From Mastacembelus armatus (lineage: Eukaryota > Chordata > Actinopteri > Synbranchiformes > Mastacembelidae): 64,000 nucleotides of DNA. Location of the stretch: the NCBI RefSeq assembly GCF_900324485.2, contig NC_046651.1, positions 8,524,605 to 8,588,604 of the forward strand, in the 5' to 3' direction. A program made the translations under genes and the position numbers. The notes under the pieces are model-generated. The model was not told where the DNA came from. It worked only from the letters and a program-made list of their open reading frames with translations, and searched no databases. Positions 1 through 12,652 of the stretch are shown here, one piece after another; the first letter of the stretch is position 1; each line of letters starts with the position of its first letter.

Positions 1-110
1 GTCAAAGTATACAGTAGCAAAAAATGGAAATACTCAAGTAAAGTACTTAAGTACAGGACTTGAATGAATGTGCTTTGTCACTGTGCACCACTGCTTTTTA
101 ACCTGAGCAG
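1..110. repeat. fragment of a teleost interspersed repeat
   Basis: The left edge holds an 'agta-ctcaagtaaagtacttaagtac' style stretch followed by a 'tttgtcactgtgcaccactg' end. I recognise this pattern as a widespread teleost interspersed repeat from memory. It is cut by the window edge and its family cannot be named here. Confidence 0.35.
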
Positions 111-1440
111 CACAAACAGTCCTACAATGTCTCGTTCACACACCAACCAGGTGCTGATCTGCTTGAGAGAGCAACTGCAGGGTCAAGAAGCCTGGGATCA
201 AACCATCAACCCTAGAATCAAGCCCCTCACCTGCCTGAGCCACATTTATTTGTTGTGTAATCACTGAAACAGGAACAGCAACAAAAACTCATAGATCCGA
301 ATAATAAGTGGCACTAAGTGGGACACACTGATAAAGATCGTGAGATACTAGTAACAGAGTTGGTGCTGCTGCAGGCGGACAGATGAAAACTGTGAATCAT
401 ACAGAAAGCTGACTTAATTTTTCTGTATGCAATATTAAAATGCAGGACACAAGAAGTTTAGCTGTTGCCTGTTTTAAAAAAACCTTTGTAATTGTTCTAT
501 TTTCCCTTTATTCCTTATGGTTGTTTTACAGCTAATAAATTCACTTATGAACTAATGATGCAGGGAAAAACTGCCCTAACATAATAAAATCCATAATAAA
601 ACCCAACAAAAGCCAATGTGTGTGACTAACATACATCCTGTGAGCGGTAACAGTTCAACCTACTGTCTGTTTGTGTTACACTCACCTCTGCTGGTTTCCG
701 TGGCCTGTGCTGATTGCTCAAGCATGAATTGGAGAACAAAATAGGAAAGACTGAACTTCAGGTATGTGAAAGCACCGTGGTCCAGGCCAAGTCCAAAAAC
801 TGACTTGCATGTACTCACAAATTGTATTGCTTTCCTTCGAAAGTATCCCACAGCACATCAGACCCCTCCCTGTAAAGTTTGCCAAAAGGCAAAGGCAAAG
901 TTTTCTGTCTGCAGAGAGGATGTGTAGAGGAATCATCCCTGTTCATCCCTGTTCAGAGGTCGCCCTCACAGCTGCCCAGTACCTGTCGAGAAAACAGCCA
1001 CTGATCGAAAACAAATTGAATCCCCATCCATCGCTCTCTCTCTCTGTCTGTCTTTTCCTCTCTTTCCCATCCCCCTCTTCCTCCTCTCATCCACCACTCC
1101 ATCACACAGGAAGCCTAGTCTTCCTGAAAACAAGTATCGGAGCGTGGAAAGGGACAAGGCTGAGGGGGGCAGGTACGTGGGGGAGAGCAGAGGATGTTTT
1201 TGTCATTCCTCTGCCGCTCTGGTTGCTGCAGGCCTCAGCATAGTCCATCCTGAGGAAGCCGGGCTCACGTCACTCTGGAGAGACTTTGGGCCCACACGTG
1301 GTGCCTGGTAGGGCTGGTGTGACGCAGAAACCCCAGCCCTGCAGCGGCCCCTCACACTAGCTATAAAGTCATACGTGTACTGAAAACACACTGCTTTTCA
1401 AATCATATTAGTATTAACAAGCAACGAGAAATCGCATGGA
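111..1440. other. intergenic, no gene supported
   Basis: Short open frames occur here but none has convincing homology or splice structure. A CT-rich tract lies near 1036-1090 and a CACGTG E-box near 1295. On the minus strand a GAG|GTGAGT-like donor lies near 690, so an untranslated exon of a leftward gene outside the window is possible but unproven. Confidence 0.4.
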
Positions 1441-1464
1441 CTGAACTTCAGCTACACAGAATGG

Positions 1465-1473
1465 TATAAAAGG
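1465..1473 (+). promoter_or_regulatory. TATA box of parvalbumin copy 1
   Basis: TATAAAAGG lies about 30 bp before a probable untranslated first exon at about 1495-1546, which ends at ACAG|GTGGTT. The coding exon follows an acceptor at 2414-2416. The other two parvalbumin copies have the same TATA, short 5' exon and intron layout, which supports this reading. Confidence 0.55.
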
Positions 1474-2270
1474 AGCTGTACTGAGGAGAGCTTGTGCTCT
1501 GCCTGAACAAAAAGGTTTATAGCTTTGAGAACAGGAATTCCTCAACAGGTGGTTTTCCAGAGTCCTGATGAGTGATGTCTATTGTAACAATAAATGTAGG
1601 TTCAGGGAAGAGACATGACTTCAGTGCTGAAAAAAATATACATATAATACATTTAATTTATTGGTTTTGTTTTACGAATATGGTATAAAAAAATATTTAA
1701 TTCTACAATAACTTTCTGACAGTGCAAAAAATGTTGTACTAACATTTTCTACATTTTAATGGCGTGAGCTGATTTATTCAGATAGCTCATAATGTGGAAA
1801 AGGCTGAATTTCACACAAACCTAGTGATGAATTTAAGAAAAGCTGGAGAATAGACCATCTGTTAAAGCATCATCATGTACATAAAGTACAAGCTAAATGA
1901 ACACTTGTGAACAGAGCTGTTCATATGCTAAATGTAGCATGGGAACAATGTGAGGCAGCCTGAAAGTGACAGAGGCCATAATAACAGGATGTTTACAGCC
2001 TGCGGAAACGCTGCCAGGGACGACCACAAGCAGGCATCAACTGTGGCTGGAAACACGAGCAGAGAGGAAATGCAGGTCAGGCCAGGTTCTCTCCAGATGC
2101 ACCAAATATAACCTGACAGACTGCTGTTTTGTTTACAGATGTACTCTCCCTGATTGGAGGCAGTTTAGGGTAGATTTAAGGCCACTGTGACCTCTGAACT
2201 CTGGTCAAGCTGCTCTTGAAAACACAGCTATCCAATTGCTGAATTTTCTGCCTTTCAGCCTCTCTTTCAC

Positions 2271-2299
2271 ACACACACACATACACACACACACACACA
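2271..2299. repeat. (CA)n microsatellite
   Basis: An imperfect CA dinucleotide run in intron 1 of parvalbumin copy 1. Confidence 0.8.
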
Positions 2300-2473
2300 T
2301 CGACGGCTGAAGTGGTCAGCTGCAGGTGACAGAGGGCAGAAGGACACTGCTGGTGTCTGACACTGGGGTGGGTAAAGCATGTTCACTGTCACCAGTTGTT
2401 TCTTTCTGCCCGTCAGTGGTCACATTTTGCACCAGGCTGCAACATCCACCACAACAACAGTCTCACCACCACC

Positions 2474-3543
2474 ATGGCTATCACTGACTTTTTAGCAGCC
2501 TCGGATATCACATCAGCTATTAATGCTTGTAAAGGTGAGGGGTGCCACTGTCTTTTTGTCTCTGATCGAAATAAGCTATTGATCATGCTTCTATGTTATT
2601 CGCAGGAATTAAGACCTTTGTTTCAGCATTTCACTGTCCTTGTGTAATAATTTGAAGCATGTTGCCTACTGAGCATCATCAGTTAACATAACTGGTATTA
2701 ATCAAGGTTTGTCTGTGATCTTACTTCAGTGAAGGACTCCTTTAGCCCGAAGACATTTTTCAAAACAGTGGGTTTATCCAAGAAAACTCCCTCAGAGATC
2801 GAAAGGGTCTTTAAGATTTTGGACCAGGACAAAAGCGGCTTCATAGAACAGGATGAATTACAGTTGAGTTTTATACACAGAAAATATTTTATATAACTGC
2901 ATACACTTACATACAACTTACTTACTACACATACAACTTTGAGTAGTTTGCTACAGAACAGAAGGATGTGATTATCCCTGTCTTCTTCAGCTGCATCATT
3001 ATGTTTCAGTGTTTTTTTTTTGTTCTCATTTTATTGCTTGTGTGTTTTCATGTTGTTTTCTCACTGTGGAGCTTCCTTCATCAGACTCTTCCTGCAGAAC
3101 TTTGCCAAAGGAGCAAGACCACTGACCGCAGCCGAGACCAGGGCATTCCTTATGGAGGGAGACTCGGATGGAGACGGAAAGATCTGCTGGGAAGGTAGGG
3201 AGCACTGCTGCATTTTATTTACTGGTTCATCAGGCTTGAAGTTTTAGTTTGCTTGTTCCCCACTGACCCCTGTCCAAAATGTCACTTTAGCAGCTTTGTA
3301 TAAATCTTCAAAAATAATAGTCTAATGATTAGAATCGATCACTGAAAACTGAGACAAAAGTTAAAATAAGTAGATTCAGTCTTTAATGACCATTAAGTCA
3401 TCTTGTGAGTTTGTCACCAGTCAGTTTAAGTGTAGCTGCAGTCATGATTATATGGATGAATTTACCAGATAATTTGGAAAAGAAGTGTCTCAAATGTTCC
3501 CTTCTTTTTTTCAGAGTTTTCTGCGCTGGTCAAGTCTTCATGA
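2474..3543 (+). CDS. pvalb: parvalbumin, beta type (tandem copy 1)
   Basis: A small EF-hand calcium buffer of the cytosol, in fish mainly of fast muscle. Coding exons are 2474-2534, 2730-2862, 3085-3194 and 3515-3543, with intron phases 1, 2 and 1, giving 110 residues. The non-functional AB hand is followed by two intact calcium loops: CD at residues 52-63 ([12 protein letters not shown]) and EF at 91-102 ([12 protein letters not shown]). The exon 3 donor is a non-standard GTTGAG. Copy 1 differs from copy 2 by a Gln for Lys before helix D, a Cys-Trp pair in the EF loop and a KSS tail. It is the first of three head-to-tail paralogues in an oncomodulin-type synteny block. The family is sure; the numbered paralogue name is not. 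Confidence 0.93.
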
Positions 3544-3692
3544 GACCTTCACAAACCCCTGAGAGTTTGTTGTATGGAGCTCTTTTAATAATGTCATTAG
3601 ACTAATAAGCTAATTGTTGTCTCTGAAAACTTTGAAGTATATCCACAATTTAAATATTGCCTCTCTGCTTTATGTCCTTCCCCGAGTTTCTA

Positions 3693-3698
3693 AATAAA
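3693..3698 (+). terminator. poly(A) signal of parvalbumin copy 1
   Basis: AATAAA lies 150 bp after the stop codon of copy 1. Confidence 0.7.
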
Positions 3699-3719
3699 TC
3701 CACTTGTCTCCATGAATTA

Positions 3720-6700
3720 TTGAGGTGTGATTTCTCCTGCCTATGCAGCGATGGGCCATGTTAACAGATGAGCAGAATACAGTCTCATGTTATATTCAGC
3801 ACTGGGAGAGGTCCAGGCTGGGCAGGCGCAGGGAAGCTTTGGTTTCTCCAATTAACGACACAAGCAGCTTTCGCTGTGCAAATGAAGTGTTTGTCGTTCT
3901 GGCGACCTCAGCTTGACACCTTAGATGGAGTAATTTGGTGTGAATTACATGTTACCACTTAGACGACATCTACACAGCATCTAACCAGTTTTTGCTGAAA
4001 TAATTTTAGAGAAGATGTTAATTGAAATATATTATTATTTGCTACCTTCTAAATGAATCAGCTCAGACTTTATTGTGCACAAACTTGTTATAAAACAGTC
4101 TGCAAAGGGCTGGGCAGCACTAACACTGCACTGTACACAGCCTGTCAGGGAAGGCATGGTTTCATTTAGTAACCTTATATAGTATGATGAAGTACTGTAA
4201 GTTTGCAGCTAATTCTAAATTTAAAAGAAATTCAACCATCAGGTAAATAGCTCCAGCCCCTGATACAGGCTTTAGTAAGTGATTTCAATTCGTCATCACT
4301 TCTTCATCTTTTGAGAAAACAAGGTTTATGTTAAAGCTTTTTTTGTGTTTCCAGAATATCCTTATATGTGTAACATGATGCCAGTCTTCTTCTTCCACAG
4401 ATTTTATAAATCAGAATGGCTTTCACTGCCTGGACTGTAATTAAGAACATGTATAGATGAAAACACTGTACATTTGATTCACTTTATTTTTTTCTTGATT
4501 TGAAAGAAACTATATTTTGCATTATATTTTCCTCCAAGGCACTTGGTTCACTTACTCTTGTAGTAAATTGCATCAGCACAGTATTCACTGGATTAATACC
4601 AGGTCCAGTTTTTTGGCACCTTGATCTTTACCACTATGCAGGCTTGAAATATTTGTTAGTGCCATTGCAGATGGGGGGGGGGGCACAGGAAGACCCTTAG
4701 TCCAGCCTGGTACAGACGGCTGGCTCAGAGGCATCTCTGATAGAGATATGGGTCTGTGAAAGCAGAGAGAGGGGGACTGGGTGTCTGGCAAGGCAGCGTT
4801 GGGACAGGATAGAGTATCCAGGCCAGCACATTTACAGGACTTCTGTCAATGAGGCACATTTATTTGCATCCTTCTTTCAGATGACAAGCTGCAGCTCGGC
4901 TGGGCAGAGGAGAGCAGACAGGGAATATGGGTCACTTCTATTTCTGCTGCAGCACGAGGGAACAAACTCCTGATACTAGAGAAACAAAATTCCTTTCTTG
5001 ACATAAAAGTTCTTAACTGAAGTTTTTGTGTTTTAAATTTCATTTCAAATATATAACTCAAACTATGATGGGGGAGCATCTTTCACTATCTCAAATTACA
5101 GATGTTCATAGCATTGCTTGATGGTTTCATCCCTGCTGTGAGATATTTGTAATTTAAGCCTGATATTGAAGAAGGGCAGGAATAGTTACAGTATCTATGG
5201 CCAAGTTGCTTGAGGTGAGAGACCTCATTTAACCAGAGCAAATGTTAAAGGCCAAAGATCAGTTTTACAGAGTTTTATAAAAGATTTGATATTAAAAACA
5301 AAAAAGAAACAGGGTGAATGTTTTAAAAATGCTAGTATCCTTTCCAGCTGGAGGAGGAATATGCACCTGAAATAAGTGAAGTGAAGGGAGTGACAATAAC
5401 ACATTATATTTATGCTTTTAAACATGTCAGTTTATGTAGAACGGTTAAAGTAAGAACTTATTACATGCCCAAAGGTAGCATAGCCTAGGCTTTATCAAAA
5501 ATGGTGCATATACCACAGCTAAATCTTGCTGATATTTTAATATTATCTCCATTTTATGTTGGTCACAGGACCAGCTCAACACCGCTACCCCATGTATAAC
5601 AGGAACATAGCAGCCTGCAGCCATCATGGGAGCAAATAAGGGCATGGAAAGACCCCTGGACCAGTTTAATTTCATTGATTGGTGCCATTTCGCCGCCACG
5701 CAGTGCTTAGATGATGATATTGATGAATTGAAAATGACGACATACTAACTTTCAGTGTTTCCTAAAATAGCATTACAAATAGTTTCATCACCATAAGGAG
5801 AAGTGGTCTGAATGGGTGTAAGAGTTCTAAAAATAAAACCTGGCAGCACTCCTCAGCCACAAGCAAGTGCAGGATGAATATGCACTATTAAATTAAAGCA
5901 TATCAATGAATCCTCCTGACTCTCCCCAATCAAACCCCCAGCACTCCCCCCCCCCCCCCCCCCACACCACCACCATGACTATAGCTCATGGTGCGATGTA
6001 CTGTGGATTTCATCATCATAATTAATTACAACAAATAGACTTTTCTGATGCCAAAATCAGCCAAGTTACTGCCGACATTTTACACACCGGCTGGTTTTTA
6101 CCAAATCTGTATAACTCAGAGGGCACCATGGGTGATTACGGTGTCGGAGGATGGACGACTGCTCATTCTTTGCTAGACGCTACATAACCAGCAATGCTTA
6201 CACTGTGTTTTATTAACCATTTGTTTTTATTTGCAGTATCACAATAAAGAGTCAAACAGAAATTCAATCCAACTCAAAAGACATGCTGGAAACTATGCGT
6301 TGAGAAAATACAGTGTTGAGCCTGCTCTTTATAAGAGACTGTAATTATCACAGCAAGGAAAAACAGTATTACTGCACAAACCTGAGCCATAAGAGAATTA
6401 GTTGCTCTAATAACTGACACTGTACATACCTGCTTGATCTCTCTGACAGTTTGTGAGGTCAGTTCAAAAGTTAACGTCAATCTTCACGCCATGGTTCTCT
6501 GCATAGTGAAACAGATGAAAACTACATGACCATAGAGTAGGTTTCACCCAAATCAGCAGCATATATTATTAGCCTTATGCAATATCAAGCACTTTTGCAT
6601 AGGCCTATGCTTAGCCTTCCATTTAAGCATCTTCATTTATGTACATATAAATAGAACAGCTCTGTCTACTGGACACATTTTTCAACCGACTGCTATGACT

Positions 6701-6740
6701 GCTGTGCTCACAGTGTCTATTACATAGCCTATGCATCATA
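3720..6740. other. intergenic spacer between parvalbumin copies 1 and 2
   Basis: No coding exon is supported in this 3 kb. It holds an 11-base G run at 4673-4683 and an 18-base C run at 5946-5963, both likely to vary in length and to be hard to sequence. Any muscle enhancer of copy 2 would be expected in the last kilobase, but I could not identify one. Confidence 0.5.
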
Positions 6741-6757
6741 TTTCAGGTGAGTGAAGG

Positions 6758-6765
6758 TATATAAG
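6758..6765 (+). promoter_or_regulatory. TATA box and 5' exon of parvalbumin copy 2
   Basis: TATATAAG precedes an untranslated exon at about 6788-6847, which ends at a strong AAG|GTGAGT donor. The intron is spliced to the ATG exon at 7325. Confidence 0.7.
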
Positions 6766-7330
6766 CTTGTCAGAGTTGCTGAGGGGTTCACTGCAGTGAA
6801 CAGATTCTTCAGAGCGAATCCACTCTAGTCTTAGAGATAACACTAAGGTGAGTTTCAGTGAAGAGCTGCAGACCTTTAGTCAAGTCTACTGGCTGACTCA
6901 GAGTGTGTTTCAGGGCTTCAACTTCATGCAATGGGATTTAAATCGGGAAGGGCCTCACAAGGCCAGATTGTGACCATCAGAAGCTAAGAGTTTGGCTTTG
7001 GACTAACTGAGGAACCAGATGGGGGAAAAAATCGATTTGCCAACCAGCCACAGCTGCAAAGGATATTTGATCTTTTGCCTCGGAGGGATTGGTTTTGGGG
7101 AAAAAATGGATTACCTTTTCTGATCATTTGTGGCTTGGAATACTCAAATAGAGGGACTGTGAAATACTTTGCATGGCATAATGAAGATTTCATGCAGCTT
7201 TGTAACTTTAAATGCCGTATTCTAATGTGCACAGGGGAAAATAACAGTTGTCATGTTTAAAGTGTCTGATTTACTGCATCTGAACTGATGAACTGATGTC
7301 TTGTCCTCTGCTCTCCTCCCTCAGTGAAAA

Positions 7331-8566
7331 ATGGCATTCGCCGGGATTCTGAGCGACGCTGACATCACTGCAGCCCTCGCGGCCTGCCAAGGTAAACCCC
7401 ACAAACTATGATGCACCGTTAGACTGTAGGAGGTTACCATGCACTTAATCAAACCAACTTTGCAAGACAACAGCCTGCATTTTTACGTTACTCATTTGTA
7501 GCTGAACTCACATCACCACATTATTGTGAAAAGGTGCCGCAACTTTTCTGAAATAAATGCTGCAGAATTGTTTTATTTAAAATGGATCAATGATGCAGAA
7601 AACATGCAGAATGTAATTTTAACAGAAAGAATATATTCTAAATTCTATCACCACCTATGCAAGTTAAACTAAAGAGCTAACTGGCAATTAAAGCATAGAT
7701 TGAAGATGAGTAGCATCTACCTGCCAAGCCTTGTAAACTAGAAGCTATTTAGTTTGCGAATGATTTACTGTATCTGTGATGTCTGCTCCTTTCTATGTCT
7801 CCTCACAGCTGCCGACTCTTTCAAGCACAAGGATTTCTTTGCTAAGGTCGGCCTGGCATCCAAGAGCGCCGATGACATCAAGAAGGCCTTCGCCATCATT
7901 GACCAGGACAAGAGTGGCTTCATTGAGGAGGATGAGCTGAAGTAGGCATCTTCTCTTAGATTTCATCTCTAGCTCCTCAGAGCTCCTGTAGCTCAGGGAT
8001 CATCTTCCCTTTGGCCCACAAGTGAAGTCAAAATTATGTCAGTGGCTTAAAGTATCTGACAAGTGCTGTCCTTGGGAGGAACTTTACGCCAGCTCTCCTG
8101 TCTCATGTTGTAGGGCGGCAAGTAGAGCAGAAGGGAAAGCTAAATAAAATCAGATCAGTTCGGCTTTGGAGATTCACAAAATGTGTTCAAAACTAATCCA
8201 CTTAGTGCAAAAATATGCAACAATCCGTCAGAGAAAATGTTGATTTAAAAAAATTATATTTACTTTAATAATAATTTCTCTGTGATCTTCCTCTCCAGGC
8301 TGTTCCTGCAGAACTTCTCTGCCAGTGCCAGAGCTCTGACCGACGCTGAGACCCAGGCATTTCTCAAGGCTGGTGACACTGATGGTGACGGCAAGATCGG
8401 AGTTGATGGTGAGCAATTAATATGTTTTTTTTTGTTGTTACCACAACAGGAACTTAATCTACAAATAGAAAACCTATTTCTTTTTAACCCTTCAACAACA
8501 TCCACTGGAAATTCTCTCTTTTCATGTCTCCCTGCAGAGTTTGCTGCCTTGGTCCATCATGCTTAA
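7331..8566 (+). CDS. pvalb: parvalbumin beta, canonical muscle and allergen type (copy 2)
   Basis: The classic fish beta-parvalbumin, starting [20 protein letters not shown]. It buffers cytosolic calcium and speeds relaxation in fast muscle; orthologues are the major fish food allergens. Coding exons are 7331-7391, 7809-7941, 8299-8408 and 8538-8566, with phases 1, 2 and 1, giving 110 residues. Calcium loops are CD at 52-63 ([12 protein letters not shown]) and EF at 91-102 ([12 protein letters not shown]). The C-terminus is LVHHA instead of the usual IKA-like end, which makes the protein one residue longer than the standard 109. The exons are GC-rich with strongly preferred codons (GCC, AAG, GAG), unlike copies 1 and 3, which fits high expression. 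The ATG lies six bases into the second exon and is unambiguous. Confidence 0.96.
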
Positions 8567-8939
8567 ATGAATAAACTGACCAACATCTATGGTTCTCAAC
8601 TCTAAAGGAACAGCTTGAGCCAAGACGAACTCCTCCTCTCTTCTTCTCCTCTTCCCTCTCACTCTCTCTCTCTCTCTCTTCAGCTCTCTGCACCACTTTT
8701 ATACACTTGACCTTTCACCCCGACTGTAAACGACCTGTCCCCTCTCTCTTTCTGACTGTGCTCACCCATTTACTGTCCACGATGAATGTACATGACTAAG
8801 TGTATGGCATGGTTGACTTGTGTCTTTCATTCTTTCTCTCTCTCTCTCACTTCTGCCGTCGTTTTACTATGTGAGTTTTGCTTACTGTGAGATCAGTGAT
8901 AATACAGTTTTATCGGAAACGGACGGACGATGAGAAAAC

Positions 8940-8945
8940 AATAAA
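8940..8945 (+). terminator. poly(A) signal of parvalbumin copy 2
   Basis: AATAAA lies about 375 bp after the stop. The 3' UTR includes CT-rich stretches near 8658-8680 and 8836-8848. Confidence 0.75.
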
Positions 8946-9449
8946 GGTTCTTTTTCAGTAACACAAGTCTGACCCTGGTCTTTAGTACTCAGTTGTCTAT
9001 CAGTACATAAAACAAGTCAAAGAGAATAGCTTTCATGCAATATCTCATTAAAATGCATTTTAAAAACTCATTTAGCGGTTACATAACCAAAGTTTAAAAT
9101 GTCTTTTCACACTATTAACATGTGATACTTGCACAAGCATAAGGTTTAGACTTAAAATCTAGACTGATATACTCCTGATGCACCTGACTCCTGCCCACTT
9201 AATGAAACTGTCATCTCACCCTGGATGTGGCTTAACTTTTAAGTCCTTCTTGTGTCCACAGTAAATATGGACATGCACTGATGGAGAGCGGCCACAAGAC
9301 GGCGCCTCTGGGCTGCCAATAAGTGACAGGTTTCAGTCGCTTGGTGGTTTTATGTTGCAGACTTGGCAGTAAATAGAGAATGGATTTGTTTTCTGAGGCC
9401 TCAGAGGAATTTAATAGTGCTATTTTTTTCTAACACAAGTAACTTTGAG

Positions 9450-9700
9450 ACAGATTTATAATCAATTTTGACAAAAAGAAAGTGAATTTAAATATCTAGG
9501 TGTCATTTTGGATTTTAAAAATCAGGTTTGACACCTATTATAAAGACACTTTTAAACTGTTTTTGTATGTTAATATCATGTATATGCACCAAAGCAGCTC
9601 AAATCCACAGTGTATGCATGGTATGATTCTCTCCCATATATCCTACGGTGTGGTTCAGTGTAGTGGATCAGAGAGCAGTGACATGGAAAACTATTGTTAC
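9450..9700 (+). mobile_element. decayed LINE reverse-transcriptase fragment (L2-like)
   Basis: The plus strand reads FKYLGVILDFKNQ near 9487-9525, followed in another frame by MILSHISYGV near 9620-9650. These resemble the 'KYLGVxLD' and 'NSMILSHMSYC' segments of the C-terminal RT region of fish L2-type LINEs as I know them. The piece is frameshifted, short and has no intact ends, so it is an old fragment. It lies in the 1.2 kb spacer between copies 2 and 3, in which I see nothing else apart from a GA run at 9918-9934. Confidence 0.45.
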
Positions 9701-10146
9701 GTTTTGACAATCTTATAAAATTCTCATTCATATGTATAACCTTCACAATAAGAAAAACAGCAGTGGTGTAACTCAACTACTGTTATTCTTGCAGCTGAAT
9801 ATCTTGTTTCTAGTAACCTGGTCATCTGAATTTAGGAGATTATTCAGGAAAAACAAAGAGAGGAAAGGGAGCCTGATTAAATTTGAGATGCCTATGAGCT
9901 TTTGCATACACCTGCAGAGAGAGAGAGAGAGAGAGGGATGATGGAGGAGAGGAAAGGGAGGGGAGAGAGAGCAATGACAAGGCACACAGTGCTCTAACAG
10001 TGAAGGCAGCAAGAGACAGCTGTGTGCATCTCAAAAGTAAAGGTTAATTGGACAGGTGAGGAAATCGAGAAGTAGAGGGGGGTGTGGCCGGCTTTTGGAA
10101 AACTTGATCCTCGGACAGGTCGGAAACTCGAGCATCCAGCCCAGTG

Positions 10147-10156
10147 TATATATAAG
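10147..10156 (+). promoter_or_regulatory. TATA box and 5' exon of parvalbumin copy 3
   Basis: TATATATAAG precedes an untranslated exon at about 10177-10240, which ends at AACG|GTGAGT. The region just upstream (10080-10140) is GC-rich. Confidence 0.7.
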
Positions 10157-11004
10157 CCTGAGCCAGCTGTCAGGAGCCACCACAAAGCCTTACCTGCTGC
10201 TGCTTTGGACCTGAGCGGAGAGGAACCCGAGCCAACAACGGTGAGTTCCTGCAGCTGCATGGGGAAACGCAGAGGATAGGGATCGGCCAGGTGTACTGCA
10301 GACTACACTCTACTGTTTTCACTTTTGCAGTGGTTTATTCAAGTTTTAGAAATGTTCAGCCTTGTATGAAATCTTTATTAGCTTACTGACTATGATTTAC
10401 ACCCACACATCCACCAAATTAAAAGGTAGCCCAGATTTTGTTTTTGGTTTTTTGGGGGGGGGGGGTTGTAAAGTGGTCCCTTCAACTTTTTATGATCATA
10501 GATTTTCTTGTGTTTTCTGGGCTGGAAGTACTTTGGTGCTGAAATGGATTACCCGCCCATCCCCAGCCCAATTATTTTTGTACTGCACCTAAATGCCATT
10601 ATCTTTCACAGCCCAACCAGGCTAATGAAGCAGCAAAGGCAGCAAATAGTCTCAGGAATTAACAGGCTGTGCCAGGGGAAATCTGATAAATGAAACAGAG
10701 CATATAAAATATTAATTCTCAATTTATAAACTTGACTACACAAAAATATTTTGCCAACATGCTGTATAGGTTTTTAAATACATGCAATTTTATGTTTTTT
10801 TTCTGATAACCCAAACATATTTTCTAAACAATCTCTAGTGTAGTTTCAATAGGTTTGTAATATTAACATAGGTACAAATACAAAAACAGAAAAACTTAAT
10901 CCAGCATGAGACCAAAAATTGACTGAGTTCCAATAAAACTGTAAAATAGGTGAAGAATAGGTGTTGATGTATCTCAAAAAGCTTCTTTCGCCTGCAGCAC
11001 CGAC

Positions 11005-12042
11005 ATGTCGCTCGCCAACATCCTTTCAGAAGAGGCCATGAAAAATGCTGTCGAGGACTGTAAAGGTAACACACACACACATTCCAGTCCCAGCTCCACC
11101 AACATTTGAAACTATTATCCATTTAAACATTATCAGAATACTTTCATGGGAGAAAAAGCTATAATTAACCAATTCACGCCTAATTTGAAAATGCACAATA
11201 ATCCTGACCTGCAGCTGACAAGTTGATCTATTTACAATCTGTAGTGCATGCAGTCACTGTCAGAACTCATACAGAAAAGTGCATAATCTTCTGTCCGGTT
11301 GTGTTGTTTTCAATATTGTACAGTATCTTATCTACTAAAGTCACTCCCGGATTTAACTGGTGATGAGGTTTTTTAATCTTCTTGACTGTTTTAGTTCAGG
11401 CATGTGTCTGCTGGCTTTTAAAGATAAAATCAGAGGTGGAAAATCTCCCACCTGTACAGTAGCCGATGTTGCTTTAATCTCCACATCAGCACCCAATCCA
11501 CTGAACCTTGTAGGTCAGCGCTAACCCCATTTGTCTGTTTGTTCCTTTTTTTAAAAAAAAAAAAAAAAGTGTGTTCATGTATGTGTTTTCAGATCCAGAC
11601 ACATTCTGCTACAAAAAGTTTTTCCAGCTGTGTGGCCTGTCCTCAAAGTCAGAAAAGGAGATCGAAAATGTCTTCCAGATCCTCGACAAGGACAAAAGCG
11701 GATACATCGAGGAGTCTGAACTCAAGTGTGTCACAGGACAATAAGAAGTTAAAATTCCGCACATACAAACCTTTGTTTGTTTATTTGTAGTGAGTTACAG
11801 AGCTTAGCATACACTTTGTGTTTGTGTCTGAACGAAAGACAGATTTAGTACAATAAATCACACAGTAGTATTATTGGGATAGCACCGTTAAGCCGTCTCT
11901 AAATAATCCATTATAAGCAAAGTATTATTGTTGTGCTTGTGTTATATAATTCACATTTCATTGACAAGATATGGAATTTGTGTGTTTAAAAAATGACTCT
12001 GCATGGTTCAGCCAAAAGTCAGCTCAGAAATTATATATCTCT

Positions 12043-12089
<47 letters not shown>

Positions 12090-12418
12090 GTACTTCCTGC
12101 AGTGGTTTGACACCAGTGCACGAACACTGACTGAAAAAGAAACCAAGAACTTCATCTCAGCAGCTGATGATAACAATGATGGCAGAATTGGAGTAGAGGG
12201 TCAGTATCTGATTTCTCTGATTGTATTTTTAAAACCTTTGGTATAAGCAGAAATGATCTTGATGGTTGGATTAAATCTCAGTGACTCAGTGCAGCTGGGA
12301 GCACTCTGAATTTACTGACAAACAGCATTTTTGCCTTTATAGTTTATTAGTTATTTGACGTGGTTTTGTTTTCCCCCTAGAATTCCACATTATGGTCTCC
12401 AGGTCTTCAGCTTCTTAG
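11005..12418 (+). CDS. pvalb: parvalbumin, thymic/oncomodulin-like (copy 3)
   Basis: Coding exons are 11005-11065, 11593-11725, 12090-12199 and 12381-12418, with the same phases 1, 2 and 1, giving 113 residues. The start [20 protein letters not shown] and the [11 protein letters not shown] segment are closer, from memory, to pvalb8/9, avian thymic parvalbumin and oncomodulin than to muscle beta-parvalbumin. Calcium loops are intact: CD 52-63 ([12 protein letters not shown]) and EF 91-102 ([12 protein letters not shown]). After EEF the tail is [10 protein letters not shown], longer and Ser-rich compared with the family's usual four to six residues. Two oddities affect expression or sequence: the acceptor of the third coding exon is the end of a (TG)n run, and the tail codons share an 11-base motif with the 3' UTR. 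Expression is probably non-muscle (sensory or thymus) by family analogy; this is inference. Confidence 0.92.
12049..12087. repeat. (TG)n microsatellite abutting a splice acceptor
   Basis: About 19 TG units end in TAG, which is the acceptor of the third coding exon of parvalbumin copy 3. There is no separate pyrimidine tract. Confidence 0.9.
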
Positions 12419-12652
12419 TCAGTCTGGTCTTGAGTTTTGTTCAGGTCTTCAGGTCTTCAGTTTTCACTCCACCCCTGGAATTTCCTGATCCCAACTTTCA
12501 TTCCCAGAGATTATTTGCTTTTCTACAAAATCTTGTGTGTGTTGATTGTTTTTAAATGAGGTTTTGTCCATTTAAAGACATGAGACTTTTAATTTGTTGG
12601 TTCAAATGTTTTCTTGTCTGTGCACATCCCACCTGTGACAATGAATGAGATA

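Noticed and set aside
809-1243. 144-codon frame upstream of the first parvalbumin
   Set aside because: Low-complexity Ser/Leu content from a CT-rich tract, with no splice partners or homology.
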